64,000 bases of DNA from Agrobacterium tumefaciens_K (GTDB lineage Bacteria > Pseudomonadota > Alphaproteobacteria > Rhizobiales > Rhizobiaceae), in assembly GCF_031801495.1 (NCBI RefSeq), contig NZ_JAOEGC010000001.1, forward strand, positions 62,001 to 126,000, written 5' to 3'. Every line of letters starts with the position of its first letter. Positions within the stretch are counted from its first letter, which is position 1. The position numbers were made by a program, and so were the translations under genes. Shown in pieces: positions 41,991 through 50,779 of this stretch. Under the pieces are notes generated by a model. That model was not told the DNA's origin and searched no databases. It saw only the letters and a list, made by a program, of their open reading frames with translations.

Positions 41991-43500
41991 TACAAATGTA
42001 ATTATTCATCTGGAAGACAATAAAACCGTAGAGCCGGCCTTTTCCGCACTTACAAGCCTCGCCGCCAAGCACAAGGTCGATATTTTCGTGCACGAGGCGG
42101 CGCGCGATGATGTTGGCCGCGACAAGGATACCGCGCGCCGAGCGATATCTCTGAGTAAACTCGGCAAATTTCAAACCCTGTCAAAAGTCCGCGGCTTGAC
42201 CGCCGCAGAGCTTTCGAAAGCGTTCGGGCCTCTTCCGAAACACAACGACATAGTCGACGCGACCCTACTGCATGCTCTTCACATCGGTGCCGTGGACTTT
42301 CTTGTCAGCCAGGACAGAGGCCTCCACGAGCGGGCCAGGCGCCATTCTCCAGAACTCGGTCGCCGGGTGCTCTATGTAGCAGACGCTGTTCAGCTCCTTC
42401 GAACGACCTTTGAGCCGATCGAAGCGCCGGTGCGTTTCATCGATGAGGTCGTCGCTCACGCGATACCTCTGACGGATACTATCTTTGACAGTCTCCGCGA
42501 GGACTATCCCGGTTTCGATAAATGGTGGACGGAAAAATGCGTAAAGCAGCGGCGCCTCTGCTGGATCATCGAAGACGACGGAATTGCCGGCCTTCTCGTC
42601 AGAAAGGATGAGACAGGCTCGGACACCGACGCCACGGAAAAAGCCAACAAGATACTGAAGATTTGCACGTTCAAGGTTCGGCCGGAAAGACGCGGTCTTA
42701 AGCTCGGGGAGCTGCTTTTGAAGAAGGTCTTCTGGTTCGCCCAAAAGAACAAATATGACCTAGTCTATGTAACCACATATGAGGGACAGACCTCCCTCAT
42801 TGATCTTCTTGAGTATTTCGGGTTCACCCATACTGCGACAAAAGAGGACGATGAGAGGATCTATGAAAAACGTATGGGCACGCGTGCACCCACGCCAACA
42901 AAAGGCGACAATCACTTTGATGTCCATCGGTTGAATTATCCGCGCTTCGCCATCGTGCCGGACACCGCAGCGTTCGGTATCCCGATCAAAGAGGGCTATC
43001 ACGATATCCTCTATCCGGATCTCAAGCAGCAGAACCAGTTGGATCTCTTCGGAGCGCTTGGGTTGGGAGGAGGTCCGCGGCGACCGGGCAACACAATTCG
43101 AAAGGTGTATCTGTGCCGGGCACCATCCAATTTGGGCCCGCCCGGTTCAATCCTGTTCTTCTACAAGGGCAAATCGTCGTCTTCACCGTCGCAGGCTATG
43201 TCGGCAATCGGAATACTCGAGGACGTTCGTTTTGCGCGATCCACTCGGGAGTTGCTCCAGATGACAGGTGGACGATCAGTATATAGTGAAAAAGACCTTG
43301 AGGGCTGGCAGGCATCTGCCGAATCGCCCGTCAAAGTCATCAACTATCTGCTTGCCGCCTATATTGATCCGGCTATCGGGCTGAAGCAGCTTCAAGCGAG
43401 CAAGGTTATTGCGGAGCATCCGCCTCAATCGATCTTTCGCATACCACGTCCTCGTCTGGATAATCTGCTCTCGCAAATCGACCTTGGATTTCAAGCATGA
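41965..43500 (+). CDS. PIN nuclease-GNAT acetyltransferase-ASCH/EVE-like fusion protein
   Basis: A 511-residue multidomain protein. Residues 1-150 form a PIN ribonuclease domain with the acidic set D9 (LIDTNVIIH), E44, D98 (HNDIVDATLL) and D117 (VSQDRGL). Residues about 165-305 form a GNAT acetyltransferase with the acetyl-CoA motif VRPERRGLKLGELLLKK. Residues about 375-500 form a PUA-like (ASCH/EVE-type) domain with GSILFFYKG and ending EHPPQSIFRI, matching the PQSF ending of the ASCH domain in the preceding gene. The first domain suggests RNA cleavage, the second acetylation of an aminoacyl-tRNA or protein. It is coupled to both neighbours and is probably the effector. Confidence 0.85.
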   Translation: MSTQTYLIDTNVIIHLEDNKTVEPAFSALTSLAAKHKVDIFVHEAARDDVGRDKDTARRAISLSKLGKFQTLSKVRGLTAAELSKAFGPLPKHNDIVDATLLHALHIGAVDFLVSQDRGLHERARRHSPELGRRVLYVADAVQLLRTTFEPIEAPVRFIDEVVAHAIPLTDTIFDSLREDYPGFDKWWTEKCVKQRRLCWIIEDDGIAGLLVRKDETGSDTDATEKANKILKICTFKVRPERRGLKLGELLLKKVFWFAQKNKYDLVYVTTYEGQTSLIDLLEYFGFTHTATKEDDERIYEKRMGTRAPTPTKGDNHFDVHRLNYPRFAIVPDTAAFGIPIKEGYHDILYPDLKQQNQLDLFGALGLGGGPRRPGNTIRKVYLCRAPSNLGPPGSILFFYKGKSSSSPSQAMSAIGILEDVRFARSTRELLQMTGGRSVYSEKDLEGWQASAESPVKVINYLLAAYIDPAIGLKQLQASKVIAEHPPQSIFRIPRPRLDNLLSQIDLGFQA

Positions 43501-44042
43501 GCATGCGGAAGGTTATTGCCTTGGCGGGTTTGTCAGGCGTCGGGAAGTCGACACTTCTCGACAATGCGCGACGAACGCTTGTTTTCGAGCACTTGCAGGC
43601 CAGCGATCTCATTAAGGCGGAGAGGCAGGAGCGCCAAGGTAAGCCTGTCGCCCACGATCTTCTGCGCGAGGGAAATATCGACGACAACCAAGCCCTTCTG
43701 ATATCCGGCTTCATGAGACGCGCGCCGGAAGAAGGATTGATCGTTCTCGACGGTCACACCATCATAGACACCCCTGATGGCCTGGTGGAAATTTTGCCTT
43801 CGGTTTTTTCGGCGATTGATGTTTCCCGCTTCGTTGTCCTGGTCGATGACGTTGAAAAGATCGCGTTGCGACGTTTATCGGATACTCGGAGAACGAGACC
43901 CGTCCGATCACACGAGGAGCTCGCTGAACATCAGGAACGGTCGGTACTTGCGGCCTATCGTGCGGCGCTCGCCCTCAGTGTCCCTCTGTTCGTTGTCCCC
44001 TTGAACGAACATCCGGATATCGCAAGGTTTCTCGATCGGTAG
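43497..44042 (+). CDS. Small P-loop kinase / AAA-type ATPase
   Basis: A 181-residue P-loop protein. Walker A is GLSGVGKST (residues 11-19). DGHTIIDTPDG follows, and a lid-like basic segment RRLSDTRRTRPVRSHEELAE resembles adenylate-kinase-type nucleotide or nucleoside kinases. It starts inside the stop of the PIN-GNAT gene (ATGA overlap), so the three proteins are made together. It may phosphorylate a nucleotide, a tRNA end or a small signal related to the ASCH domains. The assigned function stops at P-loop kinase-like. Confidence 0.82.
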   Translation: MSMRKVIALAGLSGVGKSTLLDNARRTLVFEHLQASDLIKAERQERQGKPVAHDLLREGNIDDNQALLISGFMRRAPEEGLIVLDGHTIIDTPDGLVEILPSVFSAIDVSRFVVLVDDVEKIALRRLSDTRRTRPVRSHEELAEHQERSVLAAYRAALALSVPLFVVPLNEHPDIARFLDR

Positions 44043-44069
44043 TTCGGTCCACCAACGGAGGTGGCGTTG

Positions 44070-44870
44070 CTATTTGGGCATCGTTGCAACGCCGCCATGC
44101 CTGTCGGTGTACAGTGGACTAAGGCCACCGGTTTGCTCAAGCCAACGCCGATAGCCGGAAATTTCGGGTCCTCCCAGGTTGATCGCGAACTCCACCCCGA
44201 ATATCGCGAGGACAAAGAACCACTCGCTTTGATCAGTCACAAGAAAATCGAACTCGTGGACGATCTGCTCTGCATTGCCCGCAGGCCCGAACGTCTTTCC
44301 GTCTTGATGGTAAATAGTCCTGATGTGAACAGGCCAAGGGCTGACATAACCCTTCCTGGCATGATCGCGTAGGACGTCAAGCTGCGCCTCGTCACAGAGA
44401 TAGGCAACACCTTCGGGGAACTCGACAAGACGCAAGGCCATCGCTTCCAGCGCGATCTTCGCTAGGAATCGCGAGACAATTGGCGTATCGGGGAGTTCTC
44501 CGGCCAGCGGAAACAGCATCGTTCCTTCCTTAGCCTGGAGAATCCTCGCGAGATCTGGCTCGGACACTTGGACTGACGTGAGATCATACTTCGGATATCG
44601 TGTAAGCAGCGCCGGTATGTCCGGTGTTATCAATCCGGTTATCGATGGGATATTGCCGCGCTTGCTTTCAAGATCCTGCTGGAAACGCAACTGCCGAACG
44701 GCTGGCAGATCCAGAAACGGCTTTTCGACCTTCCTGGAGAAGTAGTTGTTGCATCCGTCGCAAACGATCCCTCTGGGAAGAACATGTCGTTTGTTCCCCA
44801 ATGATTCAGGAACAATGTGCTCCACGCTCCTTGAGGACGACGACGGGTTCTTGCAGAATATACAACGCAA
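44070..44870 (-). CDS. HNH endonuclease
   Basis: A 266-residue protein with an N-terminal zinc-supported HNH motif: C3 and C6 (CIFC), VEHIVPESLGN (E17, H18) and VCDGCNNYFSRKVEKP (C38, C41, N42). The C-terminal 200 residues match no family I recognise. The start is TTG, preceded by GAGGG; no ATG is near the motif. It is convergent with the kinase gene (27 bp apart). HNH proteins of this kind occur in phage-defence and mobile islands as DNA nucleases. Confidence 0.85.
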   Translation of the reverse strand: MRCIFCKNPSSSSRSVEHIVPESLGNKRHVLPRGIVCDGCNNYFSRKVEKPFLDLPAVRQLRFQQDLESKRGNIPSITGLITPDIPALLTRYPKYDLTSVQVSEPDLARILQAKEGTMLFPLAGELPDTPIVSRFLAKIALEAMALRLVEFPEGVAYLCDEAQLDVLRDHARKGYVSPWPVHIRTIYHQDGKTFGPAGNAEQIVHEFDFLVTDQSEWFFVLAIFGVEFAINLGGPEISGYRRWLEQTGGLSPLYTDRHGGVATMPK

Positions 44871-44929
44871 CTGACCCTCAATTTAATAGTTTTGCTACTT
44901 CAGGTGGAGAATGGACGCCCGGGGCATTA

Positions 44930-45382
44930 TTACTCTAAGGCGAGGACGACGGCCAAGCAGTGTTCCATCTCCGCCAGAAGCATCCTTATCTCGTAGTCGC
45001 TCGCAGGAAACGCCCCGGCTTCGTGCATGTACCGGTTCCGCGACGCGACGATGGAAGCCTGAAAGCGCTGCCGCATGGCAAAGGCGGAACCCAAGACAGT
45101 GGGTGCGGACCGTTCGATGTATCTTAGCGATTTTCCTAGGCTGGTGCTGGGCGAATGGTGCAAACCCAGCACAGCCACAAACGTTTTCAAGGCCACGTCG
45201 AGAGCTCTGGTGGCGTGCAGCACGGCCAGCAGGTGACGGCGCCGAACGAGACCAACATGCATGAGGGACTTAACCTCTTCGAGTTCGTCCGATATCGCCG
45301 CGAAACTGTGATGGGCGGAGAGGGATGGAGAGCCTGCGATGATCGCACGAATTGTGTCTACCCGAGCTCGATGAAAACTCAC
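44930..45382 (-). CDS. HEPN-like protein with Rx4H motif
   Basis: A 150-residue, nearly all-helical protein. R115-N-R-Y-M-H120 in the last third matches the Rx4-6H catalytic motif of HEPN ribonucleases and lies at the expected C-terminal helix position. The start is GTG at 45382, whose GTGA overlaps the stop of the upstream gene and which has AAAGGCGG at correct spacing; a TTG at 45412 is possible but less likely. Translational coupling to the unknown 292-residue protein suggests a two-part toxin-antitoxin or defence pair. The HEPN call rests on motif and helicity and needs a profile search. Confidence 0.6.
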   Translation of the reverse strand: MSFHRARVDTIRAIIAGSPSLSAHHSFAAISDELEEVKSLMHVGLVRRRHLLAVLHATRALDVALKTFVAVLGLHHSPSTSLGKSLRYIERSAPTVLGSAFAMRQRFQASIVASRNRYMHEAGAFPASDYEIRMLLAEMEHCLAVVLALE

Positions 45383-46257
45383 GATACCGACCGCCTTTGC
45401 TGAAGAGACCAAAGCCGTTCGCGTGTCCTGTCAAACTCGCGCTCCGAGGTCATTATGTAGTGCTCCAGATCGCCGGCAACGGGCGAATCTTTTAGTAGCC
45501 AACCCGCGAATGCCGCCGCCCTTAGGGGTTTACCGGGATCCAAGCCGCGCCTCATGTCCGAATCGTGAATGGCCACGTCCAGAGCGTGGCGTTTCAATTC
45601 TGGGACGCCGTCCATGAGATCGTAGTTTTCAACGAACGCTTTTCGGACAAAGGTCTGCAGTGATGCAAGCACGGAGCTACGGGACCTACCGCCCAATTCA
45701 CCTACGCGCGACTCCCCAAACTTGATGGGCGAACGGGAGTGTCGGCCCGTGCGCTTAGAGTCTTGGCTCATGGGAACTGCATCCGCTTCCCACCGGGATG
45801 CCTGCATACGGTGTACGTGCAGGATGGCACTGTAGTTGACCATCGCTTGCTGCCTAATCTTTAACAGCCTTGGTGCGCGGGCGAGTGTCCGGCTGGTCCC
45901 GTGCATCAACATTTTCGTGCTATCGGCTTCGCGGGGGCTATAAACCTCGTCGAAGCTCCCTTCCGTCAGATCATCCGGCAATGAACCCGCTTCGCCCGAC
46001 ACCAGAATGCACTTCGCATGCGCCGGAAGGGCGAGCCGGACGGCGGTCAATCGAGATAGAAGCGACTTCCACGAAGCGAACTCCCTTGCCTTAGGGAAGA
46101 AAGCGGCGACCAAGTTGCCCTCAGAACCGGCGATGATGTCGGGCCCGGCGAATAGCAACGGATGGTCCGGTTGTTCCGCGACGACGGCGGAAGAAGGCAA
46201 ATCATAGCGCAACGAGCGCGCCAGTTGGCCAATTAATTGATCGCGGTCAGATGCCAT
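45379..46257 (-). CDS. Protein of unknown function coupled to the HEPN-like gene
   Basis: A 292-residue soluble protein with no recognised family. It has an alpha/beta N-terminal part (LLFAGPDIIAGSEGNLVAAF, then RLALPAHAKCILVSGEAGS), which could be a degenerate restriction-endonuclease-like fold since the D-x8-x-A-F-x-x-K pattern resembles PD-(D/E)xK with the acid lost. A low-complexity basic middle (DSKRTGRHSRSP) and a helical C-terminus follow. Its stop overlaps the GTG of the HEPN-like gene. By position it may be the partner, antitoxin or sensor. No function is assigned. Confidence 0.6.
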   Translation of the reverse strand: MASDRDQLIGQLARSLRYDLPSSAVVAEQPDHPLLFAGPDIIAGSEGNLVAAFFPKAREFASWKSLLSRLTAVRLALPAHAKCILVSGEAGSLPDDLTEGSFDEVYSPREADSTKMLMHGTSRTLARAPRLLKIRQQAMVNYSAILHVHRMQASRWEADAVPMSQDSKRTGRHSRSPIKFGESRVGELGGRSRSSVLASLQTFVRKAFVENYDLMDGVPELKRHALDVAIHDSDMRRGLDPGKPLRAAAFAGWLLKDSPVAGDLEHYIMTSEREFDRTRERLWSLQQRRSVS

Positions 46258-46760
46258 GCTCTCGATGTTTCGCCGTCAATATCGTGGGAGAAACTAACGA
46301 TAACGAGGCAAAGAAAGCAAGTGCAACTTCCAGTTTTGGCGCCGCCTTCGCTGCTAAGTTCAATGGTAGCGAGGGCAGCTAAGGCCGCGTTCAGCAATGG
46401 CGGGTCGTAGGAAGTCATTTGGATGACACAAACGTCCGAAACGAAGGCGCGAAGCTGCCATTCGCATCGCCGAGAACTAAGGCTCCGTTGGGCGGTATGC
46501 GGAAATAATTTCCGATACCGCGCAATGGTCCCGGGTGCAGGTCTCGGGCCTGAGTCCACAGAGGCCTGTAAAATCCTTGCTCTCGAACGGATGCGAACCT
46601 TCGGCCCATGAGACAGATCAACTAAGCGCCTGACAACATACGATAGCCGAGCGGACACGCCACCTCGTGACGGCAACATTTGCATTGCCTTAGGGGTACG
46701 GAGTGGTGATCTGTACTGCATCAACACACCAAAACTTGCCGCTCGCGTATTTCCCAAAGT
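46258..46760. other. Intergenic stretch upstream of the HEPN module
   Basis: About 500 bp between the HEPN-module promoter side and the end of a LysR gene. A 174-codon minus-strand frame and shorter overlapping frames show no family feature and odd composition (rich in Arg, Ser and Cys). The stretch is treated as non-coding and may hold the module's promoter. Confidence 0.4.
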
Positions 46761-47675
46761 CTAACCAGCCGCTATCGGTTCATCGATATCTTGGCTTTGG
46801 AAATGGTCTATCAAAAAGCGGGCGGCCGGTCCTGGAGGCGTGTCCGTTCGGTAAACAGCCTGAAGGCGGTAAGGGCCGCCCTTGCAGTCAGGAAGATCAA
46901 GCTGCACCAGACGCCCTGCCTCAATATCGTCTCTTACCATAGGTTCAGGCATGTTGCCCCAGCCAATGCCTTCTTTTAGCAGCATGTGCTTGGCGCCAAG
47001 GTCAGCGAGGCGCCACGTATGGTTCCCGACGACAGCAAACTCATGCCCTTGAGTGAGAGGCGATCTGTCGGTCAGGACCAGTTGGATATGTCCTCGCGCC
47101 GCGCCCGGTGGATGAGATCCGCCAGCTAACGGATGATCCGGTGAAGCGACGGGGATTAGCTTGACGAAACCAACACCGATACGTTCCAACCCAGCAATCT
47201 CCACATCAAGAGGGCCGCTGACGCCTACGGATGCGGTTCGGTTGAGCACGAGCTGCGTCACCGCCCCCAACGCCTCGACATAAAGCCGAAGCGAGACGCT
47301 CGGAAATTCGTTCCGAAATGCTTTTAGAGCATCCATCACGCGGGCCGCCGGCAGCATGACGTCGAGCGCAAGGTGTATTTCGGGCTCTACCCCGCGGAGC
47401 ATGCTTTTGACCTTGGCCCGAAGATTATCGATACCGTGAGCGACGCTTTTTGCCTCGGCAAGCACGGTCCTGCCCTCTAGCGTCAGCTGCGGCTTCTTTG
47501 TCGAGAGCCGATCGAAGAGCGTGACGCCCAGCTGCGCCTCGAGATTGGCAATCGTATAGCTGATGACCGATGTCGCTCGATTGAGCTTTCGAGAGGCCGC
47601 TGCGAAACTGCCCGTTTCGACCACAGTAATGAACACTTTGAGCTGATCCAGCGTCGGCTGGCCGGGATCTGACAT
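46761..47675 (-). CDS. LysR family transcriptional regulator
   Basis: A 304-residue LysR protein with HTH LDQLKVFITVVETGSFAAAS, then RKLNRATSVISYTIANLEAQ, and a periplasmic-binding-like effector domain. The ATG at 47675 has GAGGAATTCGAA in front. It is divergent from the pirin gene and likely controls the pirin/oxidoreductase pair, probably in response to a redox or phenolic signal. Confidence 0.9.
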   Translation of the reverse strand: MSDPGQPTLDQLKVFITVVETGSFAAASRKLNRATSVISYTIANLEAQLGVTLFDRLSTKKPQLTLEGRTVLAEAKSVAHGIDNLRAKVKSMLRGVEPEIHLALDVMLPAARVMDALKAFRNEFPSVSLRLYVEALGAVTQLVLNRTASVGVSGPLDVEIAGLERIGVGFVKLIPVASPDHPLAGGSHPPGAARGHIQLVLTDRSPLTQGHEFAVVGNHTWRLADLGAKHMLLKEGIGWGNMPEPMVRDDIEAGRLVQLDLPDCKGGPYRLQAVYRTDTPPGPAARFLIDHFQSQDIDEPIAAG

Positions 47676-47775
47676 TTCGAATTCCTCGATCGTTTCAGCC
47701 GAAATTATCTGAGTTTTCCGAAACGTCCAGTGGGAATAGCTTCTTCTCAACGAACTTCAACAGCCGGAGCTGACA

Positions 47776-48672
47776 ATGTCCTATTTGTCTAACGCTGACA
47801 TCGAACAGGTTATCCTGCCCTCGACCCGTGATCTTGGAGGCTTTTCCGTCCGACGAGCCCTGCCCGCGGACATGCGCCAGATGGTCGGGCCGTTCATATT
47901 CCTCGACAGTTTCGGACCCGTGCGGTTTGGTGCTGGGGAAGGGATTGATACCCGCCCTCACCCACATATCGGCCTTTCAACACTCACTTACCTTCTCGAA
48001 GGTGAGCTGCTGCATCGCGACAGCGAAAGCTACGTCCAGTCGATCAGCCCCGGGGAAGTCAATCTGATGGTCGCGGGCTCTGGCATTGTCCATTCTGAGC
48101 GGACGCCCGACCATATTCGCAAAGAAGGAGGAAAACTCACAGGGCTGCAGAGCTGGATCGCTCTCCCCAAACAATACGAAGAGACTGCACCGCTCTTTCA
48201 GCACCTTGGCGCTCATGAGCTGCCGACGATCAATGGCGAGGGCATCGATATGAAGCTTCTCGCCGGCACCCTGCACGGACGGCGCTCACCTACCAGGACC
48301 TTCTCTGACCTCTTCTCTGCAGAGATCCAGCTTGAGGCTGGGGCACGCTACAGAATCGACGGTGAGCATATCGAGCGATCAATCTTCGTCGTCACCGGTA
48401 CAATCGAGATCATTGGGCAAGACGGTACATATGGCCCAGATCGTCTTATCGTGTTTAAGCCCGGCGCAGAGATCGTGGTGAGGGCGAATGAGCCAGCACG
48501 GTTTCTCGCCTTCGGAGGCGAGCCGCTTCCTGAAAAACGTTTTATCCGCTGGAATTTCGTGGCCACGGACCAAGAGCGCATTCGCCATGCGGCCAACCTG
48601 TGGCGCGAACGGCAATTTCCCGGCGTGCCCGGCGACGACGAGTTTACTCCCCTGCCCGACAACTTCAATTGA
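47776..48672 (+). CDS. Pirin family protein
   Basis: A 298-residue double cupin. The N-terminal metal site is visible in RPHPHIGLSTLTYLLEGELL with a later Glu/His in VAGSGIVHSERTP, and the C-terminal cupin (ERSIFVVTGTIEIIG) lacks ligands, as in most pirins. Bacterial pirins are iron proteins, some with quercetinase activity, others modulating redox enzymes. A downstream NADP-binding oxidoreductase (27 bp) forms an operon with it. The divergent LysR gene is the likely regulator. Confidence 0.92.
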   Translation: MSYLSNADIEQVILPSTRDLGGFSVRRALPADMRQMVGPFIFLDSFGPVRFGAGEGIDTRPHPHIGLSTLTYLLEGELLHRDSESYVQSISPGEVNLMVAGSGIVHSERTPDHIRKEGGKLTGLQSWIALPKQYEETAPLFQHLGAHELPTINGEGIDMKLLAGTLHGRRSPTRTFSDLFSAEIQLEAGARYRIDGEHIERSIFVVTGTIEIIGQDGTYGPDRLIVFKPGAEIVVRANEPARFLAFGGEPLPEKRFIRWNFVATDQERIRHAANLWRERQFPGVPGDDEFTPLPDNFN

Positions 48673-48699
48673 AACCCCATCTAATCAAGGAGAACTACC

Positions 48700-49296
48700 A
48701 TGACGACCTATGCAATCATCGGTTCTGGCGCGATCGGCTCTGCACTTGCTGAACGTTTTCATGCCGCAGGCGTGGATGCCGTTATCGCCAACACCCGCGG
48801 TCCGGCGTCGCTTCAGGCAATCACCCACACGTTTGGCGCTAAAGTGAAGGCGGTCGAGCTCGATCAGGCTCTTCAGTCGGACGTTCTCATCTTGGCCGTT
48901 CCTTATGACGCCGTGCCGGAAGTCGCCAGCAAAAAGGCAGCCTGGGATGGCCGCACTATCGTCGATGCGACAAATGCCATCGACTTTCCTGCTTTTAAGC
49001 CGCGTGATCTTGGGGGCCGGCTGTCTTCGGAAATCGTCTCCGATCTCTTTCCAGGCGCTCAACTTGTGAAAGCGTTCAACACCCTCCCGGCCGCTGTCTT
49101 GGCTGCCGATCCAGTGAAAGCAAGCGGAAAGCGCGTTCTCTTTCTATCAGGGAACTTTCCGGAGGCCAGCAATAAGGTGGCAGACCTGATCGCTCGTCTG
49201 GGCTTTGCGCCGTCCGACCTTGGTAGTTTCAAAGCCTCCGGCTCGCTTCAGCATTTCGGGCAGCCGCTGGTGGCGCTCAATCTGCTGAAGGACTGA
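48700..49296 (+). CDS. NADP(H)-binding oxidoreductase (F420-reductase-like)
   Basis: A 198-residue Rossmann protein of the NADPH-dependent F420 reductase-like family. It begins TYAIIGSGAIGSALAERFHA and has DVLILAVPYDAVPEVASK, IVDATNAIDFPAF and AQLVKAFNTLPAAVL. Such proteins in non-F420 bacteria are probably NADPH-dependent reductases of unknown substrate. AAGGAG precedes the ATG. It is cotranscribed with pirin. Confidence 0.88.
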   Translation: MTTYAIIGSGAIGSALAERFHAAGVDAVIANTRGPASLQAITHTFGAKVKAVELDQALQSDVLILAVPYDAVPEVASKKAAWDGRTIVDATNAIDFPAFKPRDLGGRLSSEIVSDLFPGAQLVKAFNTLPAAVLAADPVKASGKRVLFLSGNFPEASNKVADLIARLGFAPSDLGSFKASGSLQHFGQPLVALNLLKD

Positions 49297-49426
49297 ATCT
49301 CCGCATAGATCGAACTACCTTTCAGGTTTGTAGGATCGTGCAATTCCTTTAGGCCATCTTGATACCGCATCTCCCAAAGCTTGTGAGATTACTGAACCAT
49401 CGAACGACCCTAGTGGAGAGAGAGAG

Positions 49427-49651
49427 ATGGAATTCTTTGCCAACCTGATCCGGACCTGTCGCATGAACAGGATGAAGAAGGAGCTTGACCGCCTCCCCGA
49501 GGAGCACCTGGCGGATCTAGGCGTTTCGCGCCTGGGCCCGCTCCCCGGGGATCCGCGATTGGGAACCGAAGTGCCGCATCGGGCTAAGAGTCCACCGGCT
49601 CGCAGAACAGGCGGTAACAGGCGCTCATCCTGGGAAATCAAATTAGGATGA
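49427..49651 (+). CDS. DUF1127 small protein
   Basis: A 74-residue basic protein. Its DUF1127 core RTCRMNRMKKELDRLPEEHL, then ADLGVSR, lies at about residues 9-35, extended by an unstructured Arg/Pro-rich tail. DUF1127 proteins in rhizobia are small, arginine-rich and often RNA-binding regulators of phosphate, carbon or sRNA traffic. GAGAGAGAG precedes the ATG, and a strong terminator follows at 49661. Confidence 0.8.
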   Translation: MEFFANLIRTCRMNRMKKELDRLPEEHLADLGVSRLGPLPGDPRLGTEVPHRAKSPPARRTGGNRRSSWEIKLG

Positions 49652-49660
49652 AACTGATTG

Positions 49661-49688
49661 ATAGCCGCGAGGTTCGCGGCTATTTTTT
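49661..49688 (+). terminator. Rho-independent terminator
   Basis: A perfect 9-bp stem ATAGCCGCG / CGCGGCTAT with a 5-nt loop is followed by TTTTT, just after the DUF1127 gene. Confidence 0.88.
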
Positions 49689-49721
49689 GTGTGACATTAT
49701 CAAACGATTTTAGGAACATAG

Positions 49722-50621
49722 ATGATCGAACGCCTCGCGCGCATTCTTGCTGGCAACAGCCGAAACGACGGTGTCACTGAGACAGATGTTCCGCGGGTCC
49801 ATATTTTACGTTCAGTCACGCCGACAGAGGCGGTTCCAATCTTGCACAAGCCGGCAGTTTGTTTCGTTGCGCAAGGCCGCAAGCAGACAACGCTGGCCGA
49901 TCAGGCTTATCTATATGAGCCAATGAAATTTCTCATCGTCAGTGTCGATCTTCCGATCGCGGGTCAGATCCTTGAGGCCTCGCCTGAAACCCCGTACCTC
50001 TGCTTGCGGCTCGATCTTGAGCCTGCCGCGATTGCAGATGTCATCATGGCAGCCGTGCCCGGCGCTCTTCGCAACGAGGAGCCACAGCGCGGTATCGCGG
50101 TGAGTGACGTACCAACGCAATTGCTTGACGCGGTCGTCAGACTTGCGGAGCTGCTAGAAAGCGGACGTGAAAGCGACCGGGCCGTTCTGGCGCCGCTTGC
50201 AGAGCGCGAGATTCTTTACAGGCTGCTCCTTGGCGAGCAGGGCGACCGTCTCCGCCAGATCGCAATGGCCGAGAGCAAGCTTAATCAGATCAACAGGGCC
50301 ATCACGATCATAAAGAACCAGTATGACAGGGCTCTGAAGATCGAGGACGTCGCCGCTCAGGTTCACATGAGCGTATCGTCTTTCCATCAGCACTTCAAAA
50401 CCGTTACGGCGATGAGCCCCCTTCAGTATCAGAAGCAGGTCCGACTGCAGGAGGCTCGTCGACTGATGATCGCACAGGCGCTGGATGCGGCATCTGCCGG
50501 CTTTTCTGTCGGATATGAAAGCCCTTCTCAGTTCTCGCGCGAATACGCCCGAATGTTCGGTCTCCCGCCGAAGAAGGATGTGGAGAAAATGAAGTCGATG
50601 CCACCTACGAGTTGGCAATAG
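49722..50621 (+). CDS. AraC family transcriptional regulator
   Basis: A 299-residue AraC protein with an N-terminal AraC_N ligand domain (PAVCFVAQGRKQTTLADQAY, then SVDLPIAGQILEASPETPYL). Two C-terminal HTHs follow: LKIEDVAAQVHMSVSSFHQH, and SAGFSVGYESPSQFSREYAR with the conserved Gly-Tyr-x-Ser-x-SQFSRxY. It is a paralogue of the AraC protein at 53240. A terminator follows. Its target may be the neighbouring ABM and hydrolase genes. Confidence 0.9.
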   Translation: MIERLARILAGNSRNDGVTETDVPRVHILRSVTPTEAVPILHKPAVCFVAQGRKQTTLADQAYLYEPMKFLIVSVDLPIAGQILEASPETPYLCLRLDLEPAAIADVIMAAVPGALRNEEPQRGIAVSDVPTQLLDAVVRLAELLESGRESDRAVLAPLAEREILYRLLLGEQGDRLRQIAMAESKLNQINRAITIIKNQYDRALKIEDVAAQVHMSVSSFHQHFKTVTAMSPLQYQKQVRLQEARRLMIAQALDAASAGFSVGYESPSQFSREYARMFGLPPKKDVEKMKSMPPTSWQ

Positions 50622-50634
50622 GTTCTCTCACTCC

Positions 50635-50658
50635 AAAGCCGCCGTCGGGCGGCTTTTT
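50635..50658 (+). terminator. Rho-independent terminator
   Basis: The stem AAAGCCGCC / GGCGGCTTT with loop GTCG and a following T-run lies just after the AraC gene. Confidence 0.88.
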
Positions 50659-50779
50659 CTATTCGTAGAATCTTGCAAGCGGCGCAGAGAAGCTTTCTAC
50701 CGTCGTCATGCCGAAACCGAGCATGTTCAGGTCACGGACAGCCGGTTGGCTGCCTCTCAAAATCGACGAGGAGAGACCC

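Noticed and set aside
46233..46757. 174-codon minus-strand frame between the HEPN module and lysR
   Set aside because: No family features, odd composition and competing frames; left as intergenic.
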